Positions 1 to 8,768 are shown, counted from the stretch's first letter. The stretch is 24,819 bases of DNA from Welwitschia mirabilis (GCA_051453625.1 JBOZIK010000001.1:181590588-181615406), one strand, 5' to 3'. Made by a program: numbers and translations. The notes: generated by a model from the letters alone, not told the origin.

Positions 1-330
1 TTTTACAAAGGTTTTCTAAACTTGATCCCATGTTTTTAATCTTTTGTGGGGTATAGTCTTTAGCCAAAGTTTCGTCCTCCCCTTTAATGTCATGGAAATG
101 ATTACCATGTATGTTCTATATATTATTATTTTCTTCTCATTTTCTAAGGTGAGAATAAGTTTTTTAATATCTTCAATGTGTTTAAGGGGGTCCTCATCAT
201 CTTCTCCACTAAAAGTCGATAGGCATGTAAATTTTTGAGCTCTAAATCATCTCCTGAGGGTAGGTCAAAAGGTGTTTGAATTTCTTTTTTCTTGTTGGCT
301 AATAATTCCCTAAGGGTGAGGTTGATAGAA
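1..330 (-). pseudogene. Athila-like gag fragment of element B2, cut by the window edge
   Basis: Read on the minus strand, this is the N-terminal half of a retrotransposon gag, the structural protein that packages element RNA. The start of the domain is seen as LRELLANKKKEIQTPFDL (about 310-255). After a frameshift comes DEDPLKHIEDIKKLILTLEN, and then a segment with TLKGRTKLWLKTIPHKRLKTW. That last pattern (small-x-x-W-L followed by P...I/L-x-x-W) is the hallmark of the plant Retrotrans_gag domain. The same residues recur on the plus strand in B1 near 17740-18050, so the two are copies of one family. The fragment runs off position 1 and carries at least one frameshift and a stop. Assignment to the Athila lineage rests on this gag together with the adjacent tRNA-Asp-type primer site. 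No function remains. Confidence 0.75.
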
Positions 331-1008
331 GATCCTAGTACTTATTTTTACTTATGGAAGGCACTCGAAATTGTGATTTGGTTCTCTACTTCTATAGGTT
401 TTTCATTCATAAAAAAGAAAATTTAAAAGGAGCATTGAGTGCACCTAGAGATTGTTCTTTTGACTATTTTTCTATTTCCACCAGTCTTTTTTTAATGTCC
501 TTTTCTATTAGCTGCTTTTCTCTGAGATATTTATTCTCTAAGTTGATCATATCACAGCATCCTGTAAATAGCAAACAATAGAATATAGATCAAAAAATAA
601 TAGAATGTCCTCCTATCTGTCATGAGGATGACAAAAGAGATGATGCACATAGAAATTAAAAAAAATAGAAATAGAACCAAAACTAAAATAGAAAGCAGAA
701 AATATAGAAAAATGTCTGTCATCCACTTGGTCATCCGAACATAACAAGAGATGATAGAAAACTAATTTATTCAGAAAAATCATAATCCAAAGATAAAATC
801 AAAAACAAAAATAGCACATTATTATCTTGACTTTTATAAGGATGACAAACAGGATGATCACTCTTTTTTATAGAAAAGTAAAACTAAAAACCTTCACACA
901 GAAAAACTATAGCTCTTAATAAAATATAATACCACATAGATAAATAACTAAATAGAGGTTCGATGTACTCACTTGAACAATGATAACCCTTGTACTTCTT
1001 AATAGCCT
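331..1008 (-). other. Untranslated leader of element B2
   Basis: This stretch lies between primer site and gag of B2 and holds no gene. Its minus strand is T-rich, with several copies of a short GATGA/TCATC-containing motif. It aligns by eye with the plus-strand leader of B1 (17078-17735), including the shared words GGCTATTAAGAAGTA and GAGTACATC just after the primer site. Short open frames on either strand show no protein similarity and are treated as chance. Confidence 0.65.
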
Positions 1009-1026
1009 TCCCTGATAATGACGTCA
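1009..1026 (-). promoter_or_regulatory. Decayed primer-binding site (tRNA-Asp type) of B2
   Basis: On the minus strand, four bases after the LTR end, lies TGACGTCATTATCAGGGA. It agrees at 12 of 18 positions with the complement of the plant tRNA-Asp 3' end, which primes minus-strand DNA synthesis in Athila-lineage elements. All six differences are transitions (G to A or C to T). The homologous B1 site (17060-17077) matches at 10 of 18, again with only transitions. The tRNA comparison is from memory. Confidence 0.7.
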
Positions 1027-1029
1027 ATT

Positions 1030-2113
1030 TGTTGTAATGTGTATTTGTGTAAGATTTTATGTTCAAAGGGATCCTATCATTAATAATTAAAATAGATATT
1101 TTTCACAATACATCACACTAGTATAATGGAAGTTAACTTGAAATATCATATTCACATTGAAGTCTATGAGTATGAGACTCAGGTTACTTTTGTAAATGAA
1201 ACTAGAAACCAAAAGTAAATAATAATGCAAGGAAATAAAATATATAATGCAAGATACAAGATGCAATCTAAACTAACATGTAATACAAAAATAATCCTAT
1301 CTCTACATTCTTTCAGCCTTAATAAAGACTACCCTTTATAATCTATATCACCTAAGAAATTGTTACTAGATTAAAGACAACATAGACTATAAGGATTATA
1401 AGAAAACCTAAGATGCAAATATTAAAAGAAAATCAAGTTTTATATTAAAAATAGTAATAATCATTTTGGTTACAAAATAGTTGGGTATCAATGGAGGATA
1501 CACATCCCTTCACCAAGTACACGTCTTTTTGCAACACATGCAGATGGATCTCCCACCCTTTAATCTTTTGTCACAAGAATGTCTAATGCATCGAAGATGA
1601 GAAGGAGATTCGAGGAGGGTCTTATTTATAAGAAAATATAGTAGAAAACGACAAACAGTAAGTATGGTTAGGTGCATTTATAAATGACTCAAACATGGAT
1701 GAAATGGTTAGGGGAATCTGTCTGAGTCAGTTACTTGATAGTGTCATCTAGGCTATCATTTAGAGAGCATAGGGAATGACAATACATCATAAAATATTTT
1801 CAAAATGATGACTAAGTAGTTCACATTAGCAGTCATCATCCTTCCTATCGTGTGGACGATGGAGAAGATGACAGTCTTTATTGATGACTTATTTGAAGAG
1901 AACTTAGCATTTTTATCATGAATTCTTCTTCAAAGCTCTATTTATTAGAAAGTGCTTTTAATGCATCAAATTTAGATAAGAATTGTACTTTTTTGAGATT
2001 TCTTCTTGTATCTCAAAATCCTCAAAATTGCACCTATACCTATATAAAAGTCCTACAAAACAACTTATAAAATCCCATCAAATAACCATAAATTGATAGT
2101 GCAATAGCCATCA
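1030..2113 (-). repeat. 5' LTR of Athila-like element B2
   Basis: This 1084-bp long terminal repeat is on the minus strand. It begins TGATGGCTATTG at 2113 and ends ACAACA at 1030, followed by the primer site. It aligns along its length with the B1 3' LTR (22241-23309), which begins TGATGCGCTA and ends CAACA. A TATAAATA box with downstream AGACCC is present at 1623-1630, and the same box occurs in both B1 LTRs (2252-2259 and 22730-22737). The right edge abuts the B1 5' LTR in the opposite orientation, giving a head-to-head inverted repeat. Confidence 0.85.
1623..1630 (-). promoter_or_regulatory. TATA box of B2 LTR
   Basis: TATAAATA on the minus strand, followed by AGACCC. It is conserved at the same place in the two B1 LTRs, so it is probably the Pol II promoter of the family. 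Activity is inferred only. Confidence 0.6.
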
Positions 2114-2251
2114 TCCCCTTAATCATCTAGATAACATCTAGAATGACCATTGTAACTAATACTAATAGTTGATCTTTGACTATTTCATCCATTTCTTTTC
2201 TATAATGGAGCATGTTTTGGAGCATCTTTTAATTGTTTTGCTTTATAATCA

Positions 2252-2259
2252 TATAAATA
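2252..2259 (+). promoter_or_regulatory. TATA box of B1 5' LTR
   Basis: TATAAATA followed by AGACCC, conserved in all three LTRs of this family in the window. It is the likely core promoter. It is now separated from B1 gag by the 14-kb element A, so it probably cannot drive that gag. Confidence 0.55.
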
Positions 2260-2783
2260 AGACCCATTTCAACTATCTTATCCATATTTGATGAATTAAA
2301 AATTCTTGTGATAAGAGATCAAAGGATAAAAGATCCATCTTGAGAATTGTAGAAAGACATTCCCTTGATGGAGGGCTATACATCCTCCATTAATCCCAAG
2401 CTATTTTGTAACCCAGATGTTGGTTCATTTTAATATAAAAACTTTATTATCATTTATGCATATTAGTTTATCATATGTCCCTTATTTTTTGTGTTTCCCT
2501 TAATCTAGTGACAATTTCATTGGTGATATATATCTTAAGAGTAGCCTTTGTTAAGGCTAAAAGAAAGTAGTTTAGCTTCATTTTGCATTGTATTTAGATT
2601 TAATTGCATTCACATTTACATTGCATCTTTATTTTTTGCATTGTTCTTTAACTTAGGTTACTTTATTCTTTGTGAAAATCAATCCTCAAATCTCATCTCA
2701 TAGTATTGAATAAGATACAACACTTGGATTCACTTCTAACTATATTAGTATATTGTGTTATGCAAGATATCTATTTTGTTTAT

Positions 2784-2788
2784 GAATG
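2784..2788 (+). repeat. Target-site duplication of element A, left copy
   Basis: GAATG directly precedes the TG of the 5' LTR and recurs as GAATG (17004-17008) directly after the 3' LTR. The B1 3' LTR holds the empty-site equivalent AAATG at 23257-23261. Confidence 0.9.
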
Positions 2789-3034
2789 TGTCACGCCCAC
2801 ATTTTTACATTTCTTATAAAATTTACAAGTTTATGTTTAATGAAATATTTGAAAATTTTTGATTTACTTGAAACCCATAATTGTTGTAAATGCTATTATT
2901 CTTGAAATGTAATCTTATTAAATTACAATATGAATACCCTTTTAAGTAAATGTTTATATTTAATTTTCTTATACTCTTATGGTGTAAATGATTTCTTTTA
3001 TCTACTTATGAGATCATGCTAAAATGAATGTATA

Positions 3035-3111
3035 TTATGGAGACATGTTATTTATCCTTTTTCCTCATTATTAAATGTGAAGCATTATCTTGATTATATT
3101 ATTAAAAGCAC
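3035..3111 (+). repeat. 77-bp segment repeated exactly across a gap
   Basis: The 77 bp ending at the gap (3035-3111) are identical to the 77 bp starting just after it (3212-3288). The partner LTR has this segment once (from 12611). The repeat is best read as unmerged contig ends rather than biology. Confidence 0.9.
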
Positions 3112-3211
3112 NNNNNNNNNNNNNNNNNNNNNNNNNNNNNNNNNNNNNNNNNNNNNNNNNNNNNNNNNNNNNNNNNNNNNNNNNNNNNNNNNNNNNNNNN
3201 NNNNNNNNNNN
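3112..3211. other. Assembly gap (100 N)
   Basis: A run of exactly 100 N, the conventional size for a gap of unknown length. The flanks are exact duplicates, so the true gap length is probably zero or negative. Confidence 0.95.
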
Positions 3212-3445
3212 TTATGGAGACATGTTATTTATCCTTTTTCCTCATTATTAAATGTGAAGCATTATCTTGATTATATTATTAAAAGCACTTAGTGGTCAAG
3301 CAATCTTTTATGAGATGTTATGTAACCCCTTTATTTACTATCACCTCATGTTGTATCCTTTTGTATTCTTAAGATTTGTTCTCTCACTTTAAATAGATTC
3401 CTTCCTTTTTAGAGTCTATTTTTATTCTTGTAAAACAATCTTGCT

Positions 3446-3748
3446 ATGAAACCTTTAGAGCTTAGGAGGCTTAGAAGCTCTAAAACACTTGAAAGGTCTT
3501 CAAACAATGAACTTGTAGGTATGGTTCTACACTTTTGTGCTTTCTTAAGGGTCCTTTCTTATGCATTCTGTATTAAAGTTGTCATGTTTATGTATGGTTT
3601 TTTACTTTCTTACTTCCTTGTTGATCTTTCTTATGCAATTTATATTGAAATCATCATGTTTGTATATGGTTTTATTTTCTTTTATTTTCTTAATGATCCT
3701 CTTGTATTCATTTATTTATTGAGATTGATGCGTATGTATTTTCTGTAA
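3446..3748 (+). other. LTR-internal open frame with a 24-residue hydrophobic repeat
   Basis: A 100-codon frame starting MKPLELRRLRSS. It contains two tandem 24-residue hydrophobic units, LSYAFCIKVVMF... (3554-3625) and LSYAIYIEIIMF... (3626-3697), so a 72-bp duplication. The 3' LTR copy (12859 onward) starts with nearly the same residues but is broken by a one-base insertion in the second unit. It matches no family I know. The duplicated DNA is real. A protein product is doubtful, and the frame may be a chance feature of T-rich LTR sequence. Confidence 0.3.
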
Positions 3749-4131
3749 GTTGGTTATGTTACTTAAATAAGAGAAACTATGTGTTAAAGCATATTTTATC
3801 TTCATATATCTTTCCTAAATATCTTGAAGTTATATTCTTGTATGAAATGAAAACTTTATGATTAAATCCATTGTACTTATTTTATAATCTACTTTTGAAG
3901 TATTGTCGATGTGTTATATTATGATAAATCTTTTCTTAGCTTTATCATATCATCTTATTAGACTTATGATTATGGATTTTCCAAAGATCACTAAATGAGG
4001 TAGTGGACTTCATAGATCACCAAATGAGATAGTGAAGAGAGAATCCCATAAATCACCAAATGAGGTAATGGGGATATTATATTACCATAAATCACTGAAT
4101 GAGATAGTGAGCTTCACAGATTACCAAACGA

Positions 4132-4134
<3 letters not shown>

Positions 4135-4172
<38 letters not shown>
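4135..4172 (+). repeat. (AT)n microsatellite
   Basis: Nineteen AT dinucleotides inside the minisatellite. A further AT run follows the gap at 4326-4343. Confidence 0.95.
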
Positions 4173-4175
<3 letters not shown>

Positions 4176-4225
4176 TATCACAGATCACTGACTGAGGTAG
4201 TGGGCTTTACAGATCACTGAACACG

Positions 4226-4325
4226 NNNNNNNNNNNNNNNNNNNNNNNNNNNNNNNNNNNNNNNNNNNNNNNNNNNNNNNNNNNNNNNNNNNNNNNNNNN
4301 NNNNNNNNNNNNNNNNNNNNNNNNN
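4226..4325. other. Assembly gap (100 N) inside the minisatellite
   Basis: The left flank 4173-4225 and the right flank from 4344 are nearly the same 53 bp, each preceded by an AT run. The array length is therefore uncertain. Confidence 0.95.
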
Positions 4326-4628
4326 ATATATATATATATATATGAGTATCACAGATCACTGAATGAGGTAGTGGGCTTTACAGATCACTGAACAAGGCAG
4401 TGAAGTTAATAATGATTGAGATTATATATATTATGTTTGATATTCTTGTTTATAACCATGAGCTCATTATCTATGGTATATCTTAAATTTCTTAGAATCT
4501 TGATTTATCTTTTCTATCTTAATTTGTGATAAATCTTATCAAAATACCTATTCTTGCCTAGGCCATTTTGGGGGTTATGAAATTTTCATAGTTCTCATTC
4601 CATACCTTTTTGTAACAAGTGGAAAATC

Positions 4629-4670
4629 NNNNNNNNNNNNNNNNNNNNNNNNNNNNNNNNNNNNNNNNNN
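4629..4670. other. Assembly gap (42 N) matching 42 bp in the other LTR
   Basis: The gap sits between GAAAATC and ACAATGGTGG. In the 3' LTR, the same landmarks (GAAAATC ending at 14749 and AAAATGATGG starting at 14792) enclose exactly 42 bp (14750-14791). Confidence 0.9.
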
Positions 4671-6368
4671 ACAATGGTGGAAAAATCCTTTGATTGATTA
4701 TATCTCTGAGGCTATTAAAGTAATTACCTAAACACATTAAGGGTCACTATGTTAATTATTATTTTGATGAGAGACAGATATTATGTATTCATAAGTATGT
4801 GGCTTACAATATTAAAGTATACTTTGAAATTTTATAATACATGGAATGATGATTTTCCTTTTTAAAATCTTGCTATAAAACTTGTTATTTAAAGTTTAAA
4901 TTTTCCAGTTATTATTTGATGAATTTATTAAGATCTTAAATCTTGCCCATGAATTTATGAGATTTTATTTGTTATCAAATGGAATGATTGTGAAGTGTGA
5001 GAATATTTTGAAATGATCTTGAAATTTTATAAATTATTATTATACAAAAGTGAAAAATTTGTTGTAATGTTTTATTTAAAAAAAAAATCTTAATAAGAAT
5101 TAGTGACTAAATGAAGTTTTCCTTGAGCCTATTTATTCTCGATAAATTAGCCATTATATGGACAAGACCCCTTCTCCTCCTAACCAAGGAATTAATACCC
5201 AAGAATTGGAAGTCAACCTCTCCTCCATAAAAGTTATTAAGGATTGGTAAATGAACATTAAGTAAGTCCCTCAAGTTGACATAATATTTAAAATAATGGA
5301 TTAAATGTAAGAAAAGGTAATGCCCCTTAAATTGATTTAATGCTTTAAATGATGGATTTAATGGAATAAATGGGGATATTATTTAACAAAATTAAGGGCC
5401 ATTGTATTCATAGTGGAATTTGATCTACTTTCCTCCCTTTTTTTATAACTTCCTCTTACCACTAAGCTATTAACCTATTATTGAGAAAAGAGAATTACAA
5501 TTTCATGTGAACTAAATGGTGGGACAGTTAAACATTGAATGTTTAGAATTTAATGCAAGAAAAAGGGCTTGAGGCTAAGTGTTCCAAAAGCTCTAGCACA
5601 CCATTTCAATACTCAGAGTTGAATGTTTTGCAGATTTTTAATATGTTGTGCAGGTTGATAGAAGAAAGGACAAGTTGTAAACGGTGGGTGTTGATAGACG
5701 TCATTTACTTTCATCATTGATAAAATGTTTGCATCAATTGCTTTCAAACATCACTTTAAACTCGAACACCAAATAAAACGCCCAGCCCTGAAACATCTTC
5801 AATTAAAAGAAGGAGGTCTTACCCAATCAATTCAAACTTGAAACATTCTTGCCCATTAAAATGATTAAATCACATGTTTATCTTCTAGCATTTTAGTTTC
5901 TTTCATATTTTATGATTAACCCAATACATAAATCTTGCTAGTAGTTAAATTCTTTGGCATTTCATCTCTATTTGATTAATGATTATTTTTTATTGCATTT
6001 TGTAATGCCTTCCAACATTTAGTGAAATTGTATTAAGATAAATCATTTCCAAATCATTCATTCGTCTTTCTTCCCAGTGCCCTTCTTCCTATAAACACTA
6101 TTTTTTTCTCTTATAAGGATCAATCCTTTATTGCATTTTGGTGATTTTCCTCTCAGTGAAAAGTTTCTCTTACCTATGGACTACTCTCTTGTATTATCTT
6201 CAGCCTCACCTTCCATTCAAGCATGTTCTCACCATTGCAATCCCTTCGATTGAATTCTAGTGCCATTCAAGTAAGATGAAACCCTACCTTTCTTGTAGCA
6301 TGATCTAAATATTCATCTCTCATAATAGATACTATTTTATTTTTAATTTCTTTTAGTGTTAGACTCCA

Positions 6369-6423
6369 TAGCAGACTGGTTAAGTCACTTGGTTTCCTTT
6401 TCATAGGTCATAGGATCAATTCT
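6369..6423 (+). other. tRNA-like A-box/B-box segment in LTR
   Basis: TAGCAGACTGG (6369-6379) resembles a Pol III A box, and GGATCAATTCT (6413-6423) resembles a B box, about 33 bp apart. The 3' LTR keeps related words (16477-16487 and 16521-16531). A full cloverleaf cannot be drawn with confidence, because the acceptor and T stems pair poorly. This could be an old tRNA-derived SINE remnant or chance. Confidence 0.3.
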
Positions 6424-6794
6424 CAGTGCATGCCTCATTTAAAATTTTTGTTCTCCTTTCTTTTAAGTTACATATTAAATATTTACGTTGCTTCATAACT
6501 CCTAATTAGGAATTAATACAATCTTCATTATTAAAAATCTTATGGTAAAGAAATTTTCTAGGTTAAATTTTCATTTCAACCACTCAATTTAAGTCAAATT
6601 TCAACTCATTTAATTAAATCTTCTAATTAGAGGAAAAATTTTAGTTTTTTCCTCTAACTAGATATTTCCTTAAATCCTTTCCATAATCTTCTCTCTCACC
6701 CAATCCTATTTATCAATGGATCATATTTGGGTACTAGAAGTTCAAGGCGAAGTATGAAATTTAGCTTTACTGTAAGAATGTGGGGCTTTTCATT

Positions 6795-6806
6795 TGGTAG
6801 CAGAGC
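6795..6806 (+). promoter_or_regulatory. Primer-site-like motif 1, inside LTR
   Basis: TGGTAGCAGAGC matches the initiator-Met primer site at 11 of 12 and is preceded by CAT. The counterpart in the 3' LTR is 16893-16904, so it is LTR sequence now. Confidence 0.6.
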
Positions 6807-6855
6807 ATTAAAGTTTGAAAGATTTTGAACTATAGAAATTTAGTACATTACAATT

Positions 6856-6867
6856 TGGTATCAATGC
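6856..6867 (+). promoter_or_regulatory. Primer-site-like motif 2, inside LTR
   Basis: TGGTATCAATGC matches at 10 of 12 and is preceded by ATTACAATT. The 3' LTR copy at 16954-16965, TGGTATGAGAGC, matches at 11 of 12. Confidence 0.6.
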
Positions 6868-6908
6868 TACATAAAGTTTATAGATTTGAAAATGAGGATG
6901 TTACATTT

Positions 6909-6920
6909 TGGTATCAGAGC
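6909..6920 (+). promoter_or_regulatory. Primer-binding site (initiator tRNA-Met) of element A
   Basis: TGGTATCAGAGC, three bases after the LTR end, is a perfect 12-base match to the complement of the plant initiator tRNA-Met 3' end. It is absent after the 3' LTR, where GAATG follows instead. This shows it is the true primer site and sets the LTR boundary at 6905. Its intactness contrasts with the decayed primer sites of B1 and B2. Confidence 0.9.
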
Positions 6921-7125
6921 TCTAGTTTATGATCTATTAGATGTAATTAATGTTCAATCATTTCAACATTAGAGTCTAAGATGGTAAGAGTGCTAGAAAA
7001 GATTTCAATAACTCTTTGTATAAACTTATTAACTGCAAATCTTTTCAATATAGCTCTTTTAGAAGTTAATTGATTACCATAAAAATTATAATGATAATAT
7101 TTCTAAATAAATTTTCAAGATCAAT
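6921..7125 (+). other. Leader of element A
   Basis: AT-rich untranslated stretch between primer site and the probable gag start. No feature seen. Confidence 0.6.
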
Positions 7126-8052
7126 ATGGTTTCTAGAAGGACTATGAATCAACCATCTAGAGATACCATCCTAGTTGATATAGTTAATAATCTTATAGAT
7201 GAGCTTCATGAATAAAACAATGGTGGGGAAAGTGGTGAATCTCATAGGAAATTGATGATGTAATTCAAAATAATAAATCCTCTAACTTTGCAGGTGTTAA
7301 TAATGCAGCTAATGTAGAGGCTTGGTTAATTTCTATGAAAAAAGAACTAGATTTATTTGATTTTACCCTTGAATAAAAGTCTTTATTAGTAACCCGTCAG
7401 CTTTTGAAGGCTTATGGTGGGCTACAAAAAAAAATTTGAATACCTCTTCCTTTATCAATTTCTTGGGAGGAGTTTGAAGAAAGATTTAAAGAAAGGTATA
7501 TTTTAGCATTCTTCTTAAATTCAAAGGCTAATAAATTATATAGTCTTAGACAGGGTTTCATGACTATAGCCCAATATGAATACAAATTCATGGATCTCTT
7601 ATTGTATGTTCCCAAGTTAGCAGGAAGTAAAGAGGTAAAGATTCACAGATTCATGACTAGATTACATTCTACAATTTAAAATCAAGTTAAATGATTCCAA
7701 CCAAAAACCATTACAGAAGCCTTAGAGAAAGCAAGAATCATGGTCCACCAATAAAACCATTAGGGAGAAAAGAAAGATGCCTCATAAGAATAAAAGGATT
7801 CAACTAAGGAGAAAGCCATTTAATTAAAATATAGGTTTATTTAGGGGAAGAGCTAGGGTGAATATGGCTAAAGTTAATAATAGCGCAACATTTCAATCAC
7901 AGAAAAGAGCATAGATGCAACCAACTAGAGGAAGAGGTAGAATTGTTAGACCTCTAAAAAACAACCAGTTTACTAATGTCAGAAATGTGAAGTGTGTTTC
8001 TACAAAGGACTTCACTATCTCAGAGGTTGCCCTAAAAGGAATAAGGGGTAAT
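7126..8052 (+). pseudogene. gag: Gag of element A, broken
   Basis: Remnant of the capsid/nucleocapsid protein. The likely start is the ATG at 7126 (MVSRRTMNQPSRDTILVDI), which meets a stop within about 30 codons. The Retrotrans_gag core is clear from about 7290: VNNAANVEAWLISMKKELDL, then ISWEEFEERFKERYILAF, then LRQGFMTIAQYEYKFMDLL and AEALEKAR-like residues near 7715. The zinc-knuckle end (about 7975-8050) retains FYKGLHYLRGCPKR, but the upstream cysteines are in another frame. At least four stops and several frame changes are present. From 7858 onward this sequence is repeated at 8869. Identity as gag is firm; function is lost. Confidence 0.8.
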
Positions 8053-8153
8053 CTACTCATTTAAATGTTAGAAAGCTATATGCTTCAGTTTCTAGGGAAG
8101 GCACTCAACCAGAAGTAATTTTGCAAACTTCAAGTACATTATTAGACTTTCCT

Positions 8154-8399
8154 ATGAAACTTTTATTAGATCCAGGTGCATTTGATTTCTTCTTTTCCTA
8201 TGAGATAGCTAGTAAGATATTTTTAGAACTTTTGAATACTAAGAAATTAATTGTATAACTTTTAGATGGAAGATAACTAAAAACAATTGGTAAAACTCCT
8301 TTGTGTATGTTACAAATTGATGATTTAAGTTTTAAATTTTAACTACTAGTTTTGAAGTTGGTTTACTCAATTAGTTGCAAGATAATAAGGCATAGATAG
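8154..8399 (+). pseudogene. Aspartic protease of element A, copy 1, broken
   Basis: A degenerate retropepsin, the enzyme that would cut the polyprotein. It starts MKLLLDPGAFD, so the active-site Asp is kept in a D-P-G-A context, where DSGA or DTGA is usual. In-frame stops follow near 8258 and 8275. The flap-to-ILG region is missing through a deletion near 8360: the stretch that reads CFDIILGMNWL in copy 2 is absent, with homology resuming at LQDNKA. It is clearly a paralogue of 9164-9424 and more damaged. Confidence 0.7.
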
Positions 8400-8561
8400 A
8401 TTTCTATCATAGAAGGGTATTAGTAATAGATTCTAAGAGGAAGGAGAATAGATTCGTTAATCTTATTAGATCATGTATCAGAACAACTAACTAGAGGTAG
8501 GCAAATGAAAAGAGAAGTCAGATATGGTTAAGTTTTTGGGATTGTTAAATTTGATCATTAT

Positions 8562-8768
8562 TTGCAACATGAGTCAAACTTGTTAGATATTCTAGTTGTG
8601 AAGGAGTGCTTAGATTTTTTTCTAAAGTACCTACCATGTTGTCCACCCAAAAGGATGGAGGATTTCGAGATAACCCTCAAAGAAAGATCAGAACTAATTT
8701 CAAGTACACCTTATAGAATGCCTCCTATGGAACTAGTAGAATTAAAGACACAATTAACAGCACTTCTA
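8562..8768 (+). pseudogene. RT N-terminal fragment, copy 1
   Basis: An open stretch of about 69 codons ending at the gap. It reads [30 protein letters not shown], then [22 protein letters not shown]. This is the conserved connector and first part of a Ty3 reverse transcriptase (Y-R-M-x-P-x-E-L-x-E-L-K-x-Q-L). The palm domain does not follow; the gap does. The homologous start of the complete RT is at about 9600-9796. Confidence 0.75.

Larger units (their letters stand above)
2114..2788 (+). repeat. B1 5' LTR, left part (5'-truncated here)
   Basis: Aligns with 22604-23261 of the B1 3' LTR. Shared landmarks are ATCATC followed by GATGACATC-like words, the TATAAATA box with AGACCC (2252-2263), the AAAAATTCTTGTGA stretch, GGAGATCCATCT-like words and ATATCTATTTT just before the element A insertion. 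The LTR resumes at 17009 after element A. Confidence 0.85.
3981..4405 (+). repeat. Hairpin-forming minisatellite in 5' LTR of element A
   Basis: Degenerate tandem units of roughly 25-30 bp built on AGATCACTGAATGAGG followed by (T/C)AGTGG. Each unit pairs with itself, most clearly as TCACTG and CAGTGA around a 7-base loop (4386-4404). An (AT)n tract splits the array, and a 100-N gap interrupts it. The same array is in the 3' LTR. Confidence 0.8.
2789..6905 (+). repeat. 5' LTR of element A
   Basis: Starts TGTCACGCCC and ends GTTACA, just before the primer site. It aligns throughout with 12365-17003. It includes gaps at 3112-3211, 4226-4325 and 4629-4670, a hairpin minisatellite with AT repeats, a tRNA-like A/B-box segment near 6369-6423, and two primer-site-like motifs near its end. 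A weak TTTAAATA box lies at 3388-3395. From 4680 to 6360 I see only LTR sequence shared with 14800-16460, with no gene. Confidence 0.9.
7858..8768 (+). repeat. Internal duplication, copy 1 (gag end, protease, RT start)
   Basis: This block matches 8869-9796 in the same order: AAC-CAACTAGAGGAAGAGG words, zinc-knuckle remnant, protease, the connector VVKECLDFF, and the RT entry [20 protein letters not shown]. The copies differ by many substitutions and by a deletion of about 26 bp in copy 1. They are separated by a 100-N gap, so the duplication is either real or a join of two different element copies. Confidence 0.8.

Noticed and set aside
884-1066. 60-codon minus-strand frame
   Set aside because: It spans the B2 leader, primer site and LTR end, so it cannot be a gene of the element and has no protein similarity.
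3112-3288. A genuine 77-bp direct repeat
   Set aside because: Exact identity on both sides of a 100-N gap, with a single copy in the partner LTR, points to an assembly overlap.
4032-4220. 62-codon frame with a YIYI repeat
   Set aside because: It is translation of the AT microsatellite and minisatellite, not a protein.
3981-4405. CRISPR-like array of spaced repeats
   Set aside because: The units are degenerate, contiguous and without unique spacers. They lie in a plant retrotransposon LTR, so this is a minisatellite.
6363-6435. A functional tRNA gene
   Set aside because: Box-like words are present, but the acceptor and T stems do not pair, so only a tRNA-like remnant can be considered.
7412-7615. 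67-codon minus-strand frame
   Set aside because: It is antisense to the clear gag core of element A on the plus strand.
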